Positions 52,681-62,960 of a stretch of DNA of 64,000 nt are shown one piece after another (positions within the stretch are counted from its first letter, which is position 1; every line of letters begins with the position of its first letter). The DNA comes from Sepiola atlantica. Taxonomy: Eukaryota; Mollusca; Cephalopoda; Sepiida; Sepiolidae. The stretch is from NCBI GenBank assembly GCA_963556195.1, contig OY744525.1, positions 80,494,040-80,558,039 on the forward strand. The letters are read 5' to 3'. The notes beneath the pieces were generated by a model. That model was not told the origin of the DNA. It saw only the letters and a program-made list of their open reading frames with translations, and did not search any database. The translations under genes were made by a program, and so were the position numbers.

Positions 52681-54244
52681 AATACTACCTGTAATACAGA
52701 TCCCACTTCAAAGATGCTTTTCCAATTAAAATTAATAGAAAATATCATTTTCAATAGTAGGTATACATTTTGGTTAATAAAAATGTGTGGTTTAGTGGCA
52801 ACCCTGAAATACAATTTTATCAAATATTATAGTCTAATATTTTAGGCTAGGTGCAAGAACCTAATAAAGCCACTAACATGATGATGGGAAAGAAGTAAGT
52901 AACATTATTATACTAGAGATCCAGTATCTGCAGTAACAAAAATTATGTGATATTTCTCAAAGATATTATTAGATGATATTCTTCTTTAAATTTTTATTTT
53001 GAAACTATTTTAATAATCATGCTGCTGTTACTATCTCTTCACATTTTTAGATTGATTAAATTCAAAACAGACAGAGAAAAGAATTACTAAGAAGTATATC
53101 AAGTACATCTATGACATTGTAAACATGCACTCGGCTGCATGTTTTGGTGGTGCATGCGAATGGCAGACGTTGCAGGTGATGGATGCTCAGCCAAAGAAAA
53201 AAAATGGGGGGAGGGGTTACAGAGGAAATTGAAAATATCTTTGATTTTATATCGAGCTACCTAAAATCTTATTTCTCTTTGAAATAAGATAAGTGCCTCA
53301 TAAACACAGGGAATCATGCTCAGACCGGCCTGCTTGGGAAAGGTAATTTTCTTAGATGGGCTCCCTGATAAACCCCTTAAGTGGACACCGTCTGGCAGTT
53401 ATCTCTAGTAGATATCTCCAGTAGACATTATCTTGTGTGGTCGAATGGAGAAGGGGACCTGACATCTCTGATTTCCAGTCAAAAGTACACATGTTCCAGC
53501 CTATGGAAGGGAGAGGTCGGTTAGACTTGGCCCTCTGGGCACGACAGGCAGTTGGTTTTTCAGAGAGCTGGCGATCAGTTGGCTGGATGGGCCTCTCCGG
53601 GCAAGGTGAGCCATTTGGGGCTCTTAGCTAAAAGATTGAGTTCAGGGGACTTATGTTTGATTTGGTCGGGGCAAAGATATCATTTTGCAAGTCTGCTATT
53701 CAACCTAAAAACACGACTATCATTTGTAACCTCCAACAAATAAACCTGCTATTTGTTTATAGAGTGGACTTGTGATTCTACTTGAGATAAGAGTTATTTG
53801 TTGCAGCACTGACTTAATCGAATAACAATTATGGACAGGGCACAACGTGTGGGACGATCGCGGACAGTGCATCCACCCATGCATGTTCACATAATACCTT
53901 GTAAGGGTTACCAAATAAAAGAGGGGTGAAAGACAAAGAACCATGATTGGGCAAAGATAACCATGTGATAGGCAAGGAAAAAAAAAGAGATTTAATAGTC
54001 AGTGAAGCATGGAGGAAGAGTAAAGGAAGGAGTCACTTCAGTATTGCTATGTAATCACCTAAAAAGAAAATAATGATGGAAAGCCTTTGAAATTTATGAA
54101 GCCACAAGCCAGCCTGTACGAGTTGTTAATAGATTTATTTACCAAATATAAATAATAAATAATTTATCCGATTCAGATTTCAGCCTTAGAACCATACAAA
54201 ATGGTGATGGCATGAGAATCCAACACATGGTGATGACGAGTATA
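52681..54244. other. Stretch without recognised genes; possible LTR-like segment
   Basis: 53230-53800 is more GC-balanced, with AAATAAACCTGCTATTTG (AATAAA near 53739), reminiscent of an LTR 3' half. No TG...CA boundaries or duplication could be fixed. Confidence 0.35.
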
Positions 54245-54815
54245 CCACATGAATGTTTAAAAAAAGGAATATCTTATAGACATTACATACTCAAGGAGTC
54301 GTCTCTGTGGACTCCTATGTAATAATGTATTTAGTAAAATCCATTTACATCAATTGCACAATCAATTCAAATGATTAAAATCATACCTTCTCTTGTTGAC
54401 GGTCACCGTGCATGCGTGTGTGCTATCTTGCCAGACTGAGGACAATTTTGTAGCTGTAATCAAAACCATCTTATGCATATCAAATGCTTTCTGCAATTAA
54501 TTCAACACATCTTAAAGAATGATTCATTCAATTGGTTGAAACTTGATCATCTAGTGAGCAGCAAAATCAAAAGGAAAAGGGGACAGAGAGAGAGTTATTT
54601 ATTTTATAAGCGCATGGCTTCATTATTATACGTTGTGTTAGCCCATCTTAAAAATATGTCTTGTCGAGATTACGACCACCATTCACTCAATCGCCTGTCT
54701 GACATAATTTCCACCTAATTATTATTGTTTCAGATTTTCACAAACCCACCTCATTTCCTGGCAGGGGAATTTTGTCGTTTACATAATCATTAAGTCAACT
54801 AGTCGCATATTTATT
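54245..54815. repeat. ~550-bp repeat, copy 1 (partner 56940-57525)
   Basis: Matches the second copy in the same orientation throughout: TACATACTCAAGGAGTC, ATTAAAATCATACCTTCTCTT, GACTGAGGACAAT, AATCAAAACCATCT, AACACATCTTAAAGAA and TTATTTTATAAGCG. No long open frame. Class unknown. Confidence 0.75.
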
Positions 54816-54837
54816 TAATTTCTTTTTTATATACTAA

Positions 54838-54925
54838 AGAGTCACTGCTTATTAAGGCCCAAAGGCCACTCGAGGATAAGAGTTGCATTGAAGATAAGGG
54901 TTATATTGACCTGACCATTTAATTC
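54838..54925 (-). repeat. Solitary LINE 3' tail, minus strand
   Basis: GAGTCACTGCTTATTAAGGCC, AAAGGCCACTCGAGGATAAG and GATAAGGGTTATATTG are the reverse of the 27600-27670 tail. Confidence 0.6.
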
Positions 54926-55054
54926 TGTCAATCTATCTTTGTTGTCTTTCAACTCCATCTCATCCTCTAACGATGAGGAAAGAAAACAGAAAAAAAACTG
55001 TTTAATGTTTTCAACAAAGACAAAATACAATGAAACAATGAAACCCAATGTTAG

Positions 55055-55330
55055 TATTATTTACTCCTCTCCAGGAGTTAGGCACAAGGCCAGTTTTATC
55101 CTACTCCCACAAGTAAGATGTGACCCAAGGTCGGGTCGGAAAGTGGGGGTTGAAAAGTCAGCGCCCGAGAGGTGAGCACTCTGACCATCAAAAATTGCCT
55201 GGGCAGCCCTGTCGGCATTCCCCGGTAGGGGCCCCTCAAGCAGTAAGCAATTAACTTACTCCTCCCCAAAGAGGGGAGGCAAAGCCTGGGAGGGTGCACC
55301 TCCTAGAACTGCACAGGACAATCCCATAGT
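55055..55330 (-). repeat. U2-type SINE body, minus strand
   Basis: TTTACTCCTCTCCAGGAGTTA, CCCACAAGTAAGATGTGACC, CCTGTCGGCATTCCCCGG, CTCCCCAAAGAGGGGAGGC and CACCTCCTAGAACTGCACAG. It includes the 3' tail end (TATTTACTCC) that is missing from the two other minus-strand copies, and lacks the head. Confidence 0.82.
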
Positions 55331-55699
55331 GTCACTCTCAACGTTCTTTCCTTTTTTCTCTTTAAAATCATATAGGATTGCGTAAGTGCACGCATGTACT
55401 TCTTTTCTTTCTTGCCTTTTAAAAAGGTGTTTCCATCTGCGAGTATGACATTGTACTTCCATTTTAAAATGTTTATGTTCTCGCTCGTTAGCAATTCATT
55501 ATCTCTTCTGATCATTTTTTGTTTTCTCTATCTCCCTCCCCATGTCATACTTTCTCTCCTTCCCCTCTGTCGTTCGCTTGTGTGTGTTTCCATTTCTTCT
55601 TAGTCTGCGTGTTCCTTCCTTTATTCTATTTTTTAAATTTAGATTCCATCTCTATTTAATGTTATGTATTTAATTTTTTCTCAATCAATCACACACATA

Positions 55700-56876
55700 C
55701 AGTACCGTCCAAAATTAAGAAACAAAAATAAAATCTTCCTAATCTCAAATAAATCATATTTTAATATTTGTGAAAATTTCACTAGATATGTAAATTATGT
55801 AGTTGGACTTTTACCGAGATTTTCAGATGAATTAAAATAATATTATTAAAGTTATGCATCATTTTACATATTTTAAGTGTCCAAAATTAAGGAATATTAA
55901 GGAAAAATAATTGTTTAAAGTTTAAAACAGTAGGGTATTTTTTGTATAAAAGGATGAAAATAAATATTCTAAACTTTAATTATCATAAAAAAAAATCAAA
56001 ACAAAGCAGTTAGATTGGCGTTCGCAAAAAAGCATGTTATATGGTCAGAAGAAAATTGGAAAAAAGTTTGTTTCAGTTACGAACCGAAATTTAATGTATT
56101 TGGCAGTGATGGAAAACAATTTGTAAGAAGAAAAGGCGAAAGTTTGGATATTAGCTGCATAAAAAAACTGTTAAATTTGGTGGAGGTAGCGTGATGGTTT
56201 TCGGCATGATATCATGGCAGGGTACATCACCACTTGTACGCTTAAATACTAGAGTAAATGCCACTGTATACAAGAATGTTTTAGAACAGTATGTTTTGCC
56301 AGTGTTGCACAATTCTGGTATCGAAAAGCCTGTTTTTATGCAGGATAATGCTCCCTGCCATAAGGCAAAGCTGATCATGAATTATCTGGCTGATCAAGAA
56401 ATAGAGGTAATGGACTGGCCTGCTCAGAGTCGTGAGATTAACCCTATAGAAAACTTATGGAAGACTCTAGGACAGAATGTTATGGCAAAGAATCCGGAAA
56501 ACATCAAAGACTTGTGGCTGAAACTGAAAGATGAATGGGCCAAGATAACTGTGCCCCAATGTCAAGATTTAGTGAAATCCTGCAGTCGTAGATGCGCAGC
56601 AGTTATTGAAAACAAAGGTGGAAGTACCAAATATTAAATCTCTTTTGTCTTTTTAATGTGATTTAGTTAAAAATTATATTTTGTTCCTTCATTTTGGACA
56701 CTTGAAATCTGTAAAATGATGGATAACTTTAAAAATATTATTTTAATTCATCTGAAAATTTCGGTAAAAGTCCAACTACATAATGTGTATATTCAGTGAA
56801 ATTTTCACAAAAATTAATATATAATTTTGTTTAGATTCAGAAGATTTAATTTTTGTTCCTTAATTTTGGATGGTAC

Positions 56877-56878
<2 letters not shown>
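55700..56878 (+). mobile_element. Tc1-like transposon with long IR/DR-type inverted repeats
   Basis: Outer ends CAGTACCGTCCAAAATTAAG (55700) and CTTAATTTTGGATGGTACTG (to 56878) are near-perfect inverses. The inverted repeats extend about 190 bp. Each contains an inner repetition of the terminal word (GTCCAAAATTAAGGAA at about 55879; TTCCTTCATTTTGGACACTT at about 56684-56703). This is the IR/DR layout known from some Tc1-like elements. TA at 55698-55699 on the left; the right flank is TGTGTATATA, so the duplication there is blurred. 1179 bp in total, shorter than the usual ~1.6 kb, because the N-terminal coding part is missing. Confidence 0.9.
56030..56637 (+). pseudogene. Tc1-like DDE transposase, N-terminally truncated
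   Basis: The open segment 56191-56637 carries MMVFGMISWQG, the second catalytic Asp in QDNAPCHKA (Asp52; bases 56344-56346) and the Glu in WPAQSREINPIENLW (Glu87). The spacing of 34 residues is that of Tc1 D,D34E enzymes. Upstream, 56030-56160 encodes ENWKKVCFSYEPKFNVFGSD, where the usual first catalytic Asp of FSDE is Tyr (56078-56080). A frameshift near 56160-56170 separates the two parts. The paired helix-turn-helix DNA-binding region is absent. Inactive. Confidence 0.9.

Positions 56879-56880
<2 letters not shown>

Positions 56881-56922
<42 letters not shown>
56881..56922. repeat. (TA)n microsatellite adjoining the Tc1 end
   Basis: TA run of about 38 bases immediately outside the right inverted repeat. 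Confidence 0.95.
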
Positions 56923-56928
<6 letters not shown>

Positions 56929-56939
56929 ATTCGGTCTAC

Positions 56940-57525
56940 CTCACCAGAAATAGTAAATGTTACATACTCAAGGAGTCATCTCTGTGTTGACCGTTATGCC
57001 ACATATTTACTTATAAAATTTCTTTTACACCAATTGTTCAATCAATCCAAATTATTAAAATCATACCTTCTCTTCTCGCCAGTCTCTGTGCATGTGTGTT
57101 GTTATCCTCCAAGGACTGAGGACAATATCATAGCTGTAATTAAAACCATCTCATGCTTATCAAATTAATTCTGCAATTCATTAAACACATCTTAAAGAAG
57201 AAGAAGAATGATGTAGTCAATCAGCCACAACTTGATTGTTTAGTGAGTGTGAAAATCAAAAGAGGAGAGTTGGAAACAGAGAGACTTATTTTATAAGCGT
57301 GTAATTTAATTATTATACATTGTGTTAGACCATCTTAAAACCACATCTTGTCAATCCAAACTTCCACACAAGACTGTATGATGGAATTTCTGCCAAATTA
57401 TTATTGGTTACGATTCTCACAAACACAGCTAATTTCCTTGCAGGTCAACCCTGTAACCCCACTGTGACCTTCTGTTTAGAATATATCCTGTTTACACATA
57501 AGGCTAATTCCATGCGAACAAATAT
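56940..57525. repeat. ~550-bp repeat, copy 2 (partner 54245-54815)
   Basis: See copy 1. This copy carries a small AAG expansion (AAGAAGAAGAA near 57195) and diverges after TTTCCTTGCAGG. Confidence 0.75.
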
Positions 57526-58114
57526 ATTTTAACTAATATTTATACTAGCTAAAGTATTAATCAATATGGAAATAGTACTTTTTAGAAATTCCACCATCTC
57601 TGCAATCTGCCGCGTCATGATTTTTGCATGAGCTTCAATGTTTGCCTTTGAGAGATCATAATGCAACTGTGGCGGTCTTTCAGGGCAACTTATTTTCTCA
57701 GCTGAAATCCCAACATTTCAACTTTACAACTTCTGACCATCAAATCATCTACAGCACCTTCACGTTAAACTTCTCAAATGCTTTCCGCATGTTTCTGCAG
57801 AAGTTTCGTTCTTTTTTTAAATAAGAAAAGCCTTCTGTGCTAGAAATACAAGTTTTGTTTATTAACTTTTGATAAACAATGACAAAAGTATAGGATATAC
57901 TAATTATGTGGGATGTACTGATATACATTAGTATTATTTACTAGCCTAAGTTATATCGACTTTACTGCTGTAATACAAAGCATTTAAATAAACAACAGTT
58001 GCAATCGTTCAAAAAATTCCAAAACAACCCGATAATAATAATACGCAGTGTGTATATATTTGTATTTTGTCTTTCATTCTGTAAGTATAATAGGTGGTCC
58101 CACACTATCTAATA
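57526..58114. other. Stretch without recognised genes
   Basis: An open frame at 57624-57824 encodes no recognised domain. Confidence 0.4.
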
Positions 58115-58530
58115 AGCAGCAACTGCTGTCCTATCACCGCAGCGTTGCATCCCTGTGCTTTTTTTTACAAGTGGAAGGTGCTCCGACGAAATTGCTACAC
58201 GTGTGCACCCTTTACGTAAATACTCCCGACCAACCCAACAATCAGCAAAATTCACTGTAGAGGTCCCCAGATGCCAGAAAGCTTTCAACTCTAATAACTT
58301 CTTTCCTCGAACTGCTTGCCTTTGGAATTCCCTCCTTGCTCCTGGTTTCTATGGCTGAACCAGCATGCAAAAATTTAAATGTAATGTAAACAAACATCTT
58401 GCTGCACAACTCACCATTTAGAATGCCCCTATAAGTATGGCCCTTAATTCACAGTAGCCTCCTAATCTCAGTGGCAATGTGCCTTGCGTAGAGTGAATAC
58501 ATGTATAAAAATAAAGTATATCTATCACTA
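58115..58530 (+). pseudogene. Jockey/CR1-like LINE C-terminal remnant
   Basis: SYHRSVASLC, then after a frame change GRCSDEIATRVHPLRKYSRP, SAKFTVEVPRCQKAFNSN and NFFPRTACLWNSLLAPGFYG. This is the tail region after the reverse-transcriptase domain, the same as 8100-8504 (minus). A 3' UTR with ATAAAAATAAAGTATA follows. Frame-broken. Confidence 0.82.
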
Positions 58531-59949
58531 AGTTGTGACCACATAGACACCCTCCCATGTTGACGATTGTAATTCAAATATCAAGTGATTAACTATAGTG
58601 AGTATTGACAAGATATTGGCTTCCTGCAAAAGCTGAAACAGTAAAAAAAAAAAAAAATTTTTTTAAAAAGAAAAAAAAAAAAAAGAAAATTAACGCGTTA
58701 TATTTTTCTTACTGTAGGAGTCGGACACGTCAATATAATTATATTAATACTTTACAAGAGAAAAGAAGGGAGAGAGACCCTCTTCATTTGCCGCTTGCTA
58801 CCCCCCCCCCCCCAAATATGACAGCTGTCTTTTCAATCTCTCTCGATTATATAAAACTCTCTCTATTTATGTATTTATCATTTTGCTTTGTTTACCCAAA
58901 CTGTAAAATATCTAAATTCTACCCCGCCACACACACACACCAAAATATCTTTTCATTCCATTTTTTCTTAAGCTCATATCTTATATAATTTGTTAGTTTG
59001 AGGGGTAGCTTATAAAAACAAAAAAGATAATATTAAGAAATATGGTAGCAAATTATAGGAATTAGACCCCCCCCCCACACCACACACACGATGGTACAGC
59101 TAGTACGTTTCTCTTATTTAAACGAGGCATGATAGAATCAACATGGCAAACATGTGTTTATCCAAGACATGTACAGTAGGAGCAAACTACCTTCAATCCT
59201 TCCAGAAAAGACACAAAAACTATCTAAATAGATATCTAATGTTTTGTTTTTATTCAACCAGCGGTGTAGAAATACCTGGCATAGTACCCAGATGCAGGAT
59301 TACCCCACTTGATGAAATGGACCTGTAGATCTTGTCAGATCATCTATTTAGGATGAAGAAAACCTTTGATTGAAAACCTGTTTACTGACTTCCGACATAT
59401 TGGCACCGAACCACTTGTGAAAAAAGGCCTCCTTAGTCCTGGTCAACAATCTTCCTAGAGCTGGTTTGTAAACTTACAATTGTTAAACAAGTAGATAGGC
59501 TATGCCTATTGCCAACGCTTTTGCACTCTTTCTTTGTTTATTAGCCAGGCACAGAGGTATGATCACAGGAACACTTCAAAAACATCCAGTGCTTGGCCTC
59601 ATTTAGTGAATATGTCCCACCATCTCTCTTTCTGGTCAAGTTAGGGACACTTGCTTGTCACTTAGTTTCACATGACTAGTCTGGGCCACTCTTGTTATGA
59701 TACATTTGGGATGCAGGTTTGACGGCTTGTCTAGCTGCTGTAATTATTAAGTAGCGCTAAGAGCAACTACTCTATCAACAGTTGTCTAATATCAGGATAA
59801 CTGTAGTACCATGTCACACATGGAAAGGGACCCTGCACTTATCTCCAGTGGGCTTTCCTAAGGTCACAACCCCATAGATAAAGACTCGACTAATAGTCTA
59901 CTTGTATGAACTTTGTTTTCTGACATTCAACAAACACCCACTTTGTCCA
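58531..59949. other. Stretch without recognised genes; one Helitron-like end
   Basis: Contains C-runs at 58801-58813 and 59067-59076 with CACACA runs, and GGTACAGCTAGT at 59094-59105. That word repeats the last 12 bases around the autonomous Helitron terminus (3797-3808), but no hairpin is clear. The remainder is unassigned, although 59340-59940 could be the upstream part of the adjoining LINE. Confidence 0.35.
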
Positions 59950-61040
59950 ACCCACTCTATTTGAAATGACAAGAAACAAAAAAAAACGATTAAACTAGAA
60001 CCCCCCCCCCCCCAAAAAAAAACAATCAAATCGCCTCCTCCGTTGAAGCTCTCGTTCACAAATATCCTAGGGCTTAGAACTAACCTTGATGATGTAGAAT
60101 CCTTCTTCCTCATAAACTCCTCAGACATCTTAGCACTAAGCGAAACTAATCTACACCCTCAAATCATTTTGACATGCCAGGATATGCCCACTCTGCCGTA
60201 AAGACTGATAAGCATATGCGTACATGCACTTTTGAGTAAACTTACAACACAGTGTTAGTTATCTATATTTCCTCTACCATTTTCCTTCAAGCCAAGACTG
60301 TACCCTACTTGACTGCGTCTGATAGTATAGATGCAGCACTTTCCTTAGTTGAAAATGCTCAAATCTATCTATTTAGGGATTTTAATGTTCACCAGAGATT
60401 GGATTAGTTTCTCAAGCTACACAGGCGAAGCTGATAACAGCATGTATAGTTTCTCTATAGCACATCTCCTTTCACAAACCGTCACTTTCTCGACCTGTTT
60501 CCTAGTTCATGAAAATCAACAAGCCTCACTTCCTGACAACGCTGCAGAGGCTTGTGTGACGGATGCCTATAGCCCACTCGGGAGTGCTGATCACCTTGTG
60601 ATAATGGTTGATATCACCTTAAACCTCCGATCCCAAACTGAAGCGGTGTTACTTAAAACAAGGTATTACCAACGGGCTGATTTGGAATCCCTCAGAGATA
60701 ACATCAGAGATGGCCCATGGAGTAAAACTTCTCTCCCTGCTGAACAGTAAGCAAATCAGGTAACAGAATGGGTCAAAGAAGGCAGAGAAGCGATTGTCCC
60801 CATATGGAAATTCTATAGTTAGCCCCACTCTCACCAATGATTCACTTCAACATGTGCAGCTGCTACTGCGCATAGGCAGCAAGCATTCCGCTGATTCAAC
60901 CACCATAAGTCAACTATAAATAGACAAAAATTTACAGCATTAAGAAACCATTGTAGAAGTGTAATAGCTGCTGCTAAGAGGAGGTATACCAAGATGATTA
61001 GAAAACGCAGAGTCACAGAAATAAGGAACTCACAATAATA
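59950..61040 (+). pseudogene. Jockey-like LINE: APE-type endonuclease and start of RT region
   Basis: Plus strand in several frames: GLRTNLDDVESFL and ILALSETNLHP (near 60127-60160; the Glu is a metal ligand in this family), then FRDFNVHQ (60371-60395, the DxN box). Later come the segment TDAYSPLGSADHLVIMVDI (bases 60562-60618, the SDH-type box, with SAD-H here) and RYYQRADLESLRDNI. This is the standard motif order of the LINE apurinic-like endonuclease that nicks target DNA. The 133-codon open piece at 60349-60750 is the best-preserved part. The reverse-transcriptase palm is missing after about 61040. Non-functional. Confidence 0.82.
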
Positions 61041-61264
61041 GTAATGAACAATGAGCAATCAACTATTTCTCCACTATCCAATCACCCTATATATATATAG
61101 ATATATATATATATAGATATGTATGTACAGTATTCATTTTGAAAATTTTAGATTTCAGTTTCAATCTGAATGGAAAGGTTAGGTCTAATATATAATTATA
61201 TAGAGTTATAAATATATATCAGTTGTCATATTTCCGACTCAAGAGCTCAATTTATTTAGCAGAG

Positions 61265-61430
61265 TAAATATTTAAAGCTATAGGGTAATTTCCTCTAGCG
61301 CATTACAGACAATAATTATTTCGGCACACAGGGCTTGTCAAGATCTTCAAACTTGACAAGGCCTGTGGGCCGAAATAATTATTATCTGTAATGTGCTAGA
61401 GGAAGTTAGCCTCATAGTCTTAAATATTTA
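61265..61430. repeat. 166-bp palindromic (hairpin) element
   Basis: Left arm 61265-61342 and right arm 61352-61430 are inverted: TTCCTCTAGCGCATTACAGA versus TCTGTAATGTGCTAGAGGAA, and AATAATTATTTCGGC versus GCCGAAATAATTATT, around a 9-base loop. Non-coding; different from the other fold-back families here. Confidence 0.85.
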
Positions 61431-62104
61431 TGTATATTTTTTGATAGATGCTATCAAAACGTTGGCTGGTGAACTGTTCCCATTTGGTATCCTTAATGCT
61501 GTGGATTGAGTTTTGATTCTTTCTGTAGAAATGAAGGTACCGATAAAAGATCAAACAAATGTATAGCGTCCAGTGAATAAAAATATATATGCTCTTGCAC
61601 AGGTAATTGAGCACTTTTGCTATAACACTGAATTATACTAATTATATAATTTTTATTTTATTCATTAAAAATTGAAACTGAAATCGTATTATTGATAAAA
61701 TAAGAGACATGCTCCAAAAGGCAAAATAAACAAATCAGTGAATGAGTACAAAAAAAAAAACTAGACTCCCGGGTTACTTTGTTACCTCATCACTAAGTTG
61801 CATCCGAAGCTGATGTCTACAAAATCGAGTCGTTACTTCATCAAAGACGAAGAAAAACAAAACAACAACTATAACTTCCGAGCGACTTACGAGATAGCTG
61901 AGAGGTTAGCTCACTAAAATAAAGACCACAAAGTTCAAAAGACTGTGTAAGGTCGTTTATTCATTCATCAACCATCAAAGAAAAGAAAAGTAATGAAAAA
62001 TAAAATTAAAATAAAAAATAACAAATGCGGCTTAAAACCAGAAGCATTTACAAAATCTGCCCCCCCCCCTCATCTCCCATGCAGTCAGTTTTGTACTCGT
62101 TTAT

Positions 62105-62136
<32 letters not shown>

Positions 62137-62589
62137 AGATATCCGCAATATTCAAGTTGTATAACTTACCAATCAGACTCTGAACTTTCCATCCCTTTCA
62201 CAAGATTCCGTTCAAAGTTGTCCCGGGAACCCCACGACTGTCAACAATTTTGTAGAGGCTGCGGTGAAGCAGAAGTTTCCACCTTCAACCAACACAAAAT
62301 TATGACAACTTTGGCTTGGTCCCCTTTTGTGGTTTACTAGTCGATCCTCCTTTCCTCTTTGGTAGTAAGTGGCCATCTATCAACTTTACAGGAGGGGGGG
62401 GGGGGGCAGTTCTGTCAGAAAAAAAAAACTCGGGTTTTTGGAGGAGTGGAGAAAGAGAGGGGGGTTATAGTCACTCTCTTTCTGCAATAACTAATATCAC
62501 ATTTTACAGCAGATTTTTTTTGGGGGGGTACTTAGTGTCGAAAGAATACTTATTCTGAACGATTTATTATATACGATTAGTTGAACACA

Positions 62590-62750
62590 AGTTGTTATTT
62601 TACTCAAAGCTGGGTGGGGGATAGGCTCATACCTTTCACAACCAACAGTATGAACGATTAGTTGAACATAATAGATCTGATAGGATTTCAACTTGGCTTA
62701 GCTGATTCCACAGTCCTTGACAGCATCTATTTGGCTAATTAGACACCCCT
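62590..62750 (-). repeat. Short dispersed repeat with box-B-like word, copy 2
   Basis: AATAGATCTGATAGGATTTC, GCTTAGCTGATTCCACAG and TTGACAGCATCTA align with 50430-50500. Confidence 0.45.
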
Positions 62751-62894
62751 TAATTTTACATTGTGATTTAAGTAGAAAGAGAAAAAAACAAATCTTTTCT
62801 TTTTTTCTGTTTTTAAGCTAAATTTAATGTTTTAAATATGAAGCATTCTCATAGTTTAATGGGTACAACATTTTAAAATCGATTTTTAGACACA

Positions 62895-62960
62895 GGTCAC
62901 CAGTTATCAAAGCCAAAAGCCACACGAGGATAAGGGTTAATGAGATGGAATGATTATCAT
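62895..62960 (-). repeat. Solitary LINE 3' tail, minus strand
   Basis: GGTCACCAGTTATCAAAGCC, AAAAGCCACACGAGGATAAG and GGTTAATGAGATGGAATGAT; reverse of the tail at 48320-48395. Confidence 0.6.

Noticed and set aside
53230..53800. Possible LTR with AATAAA and T-rich end.
   Set aside because: No TG...CA limits, no duplication and no second copy in the window.
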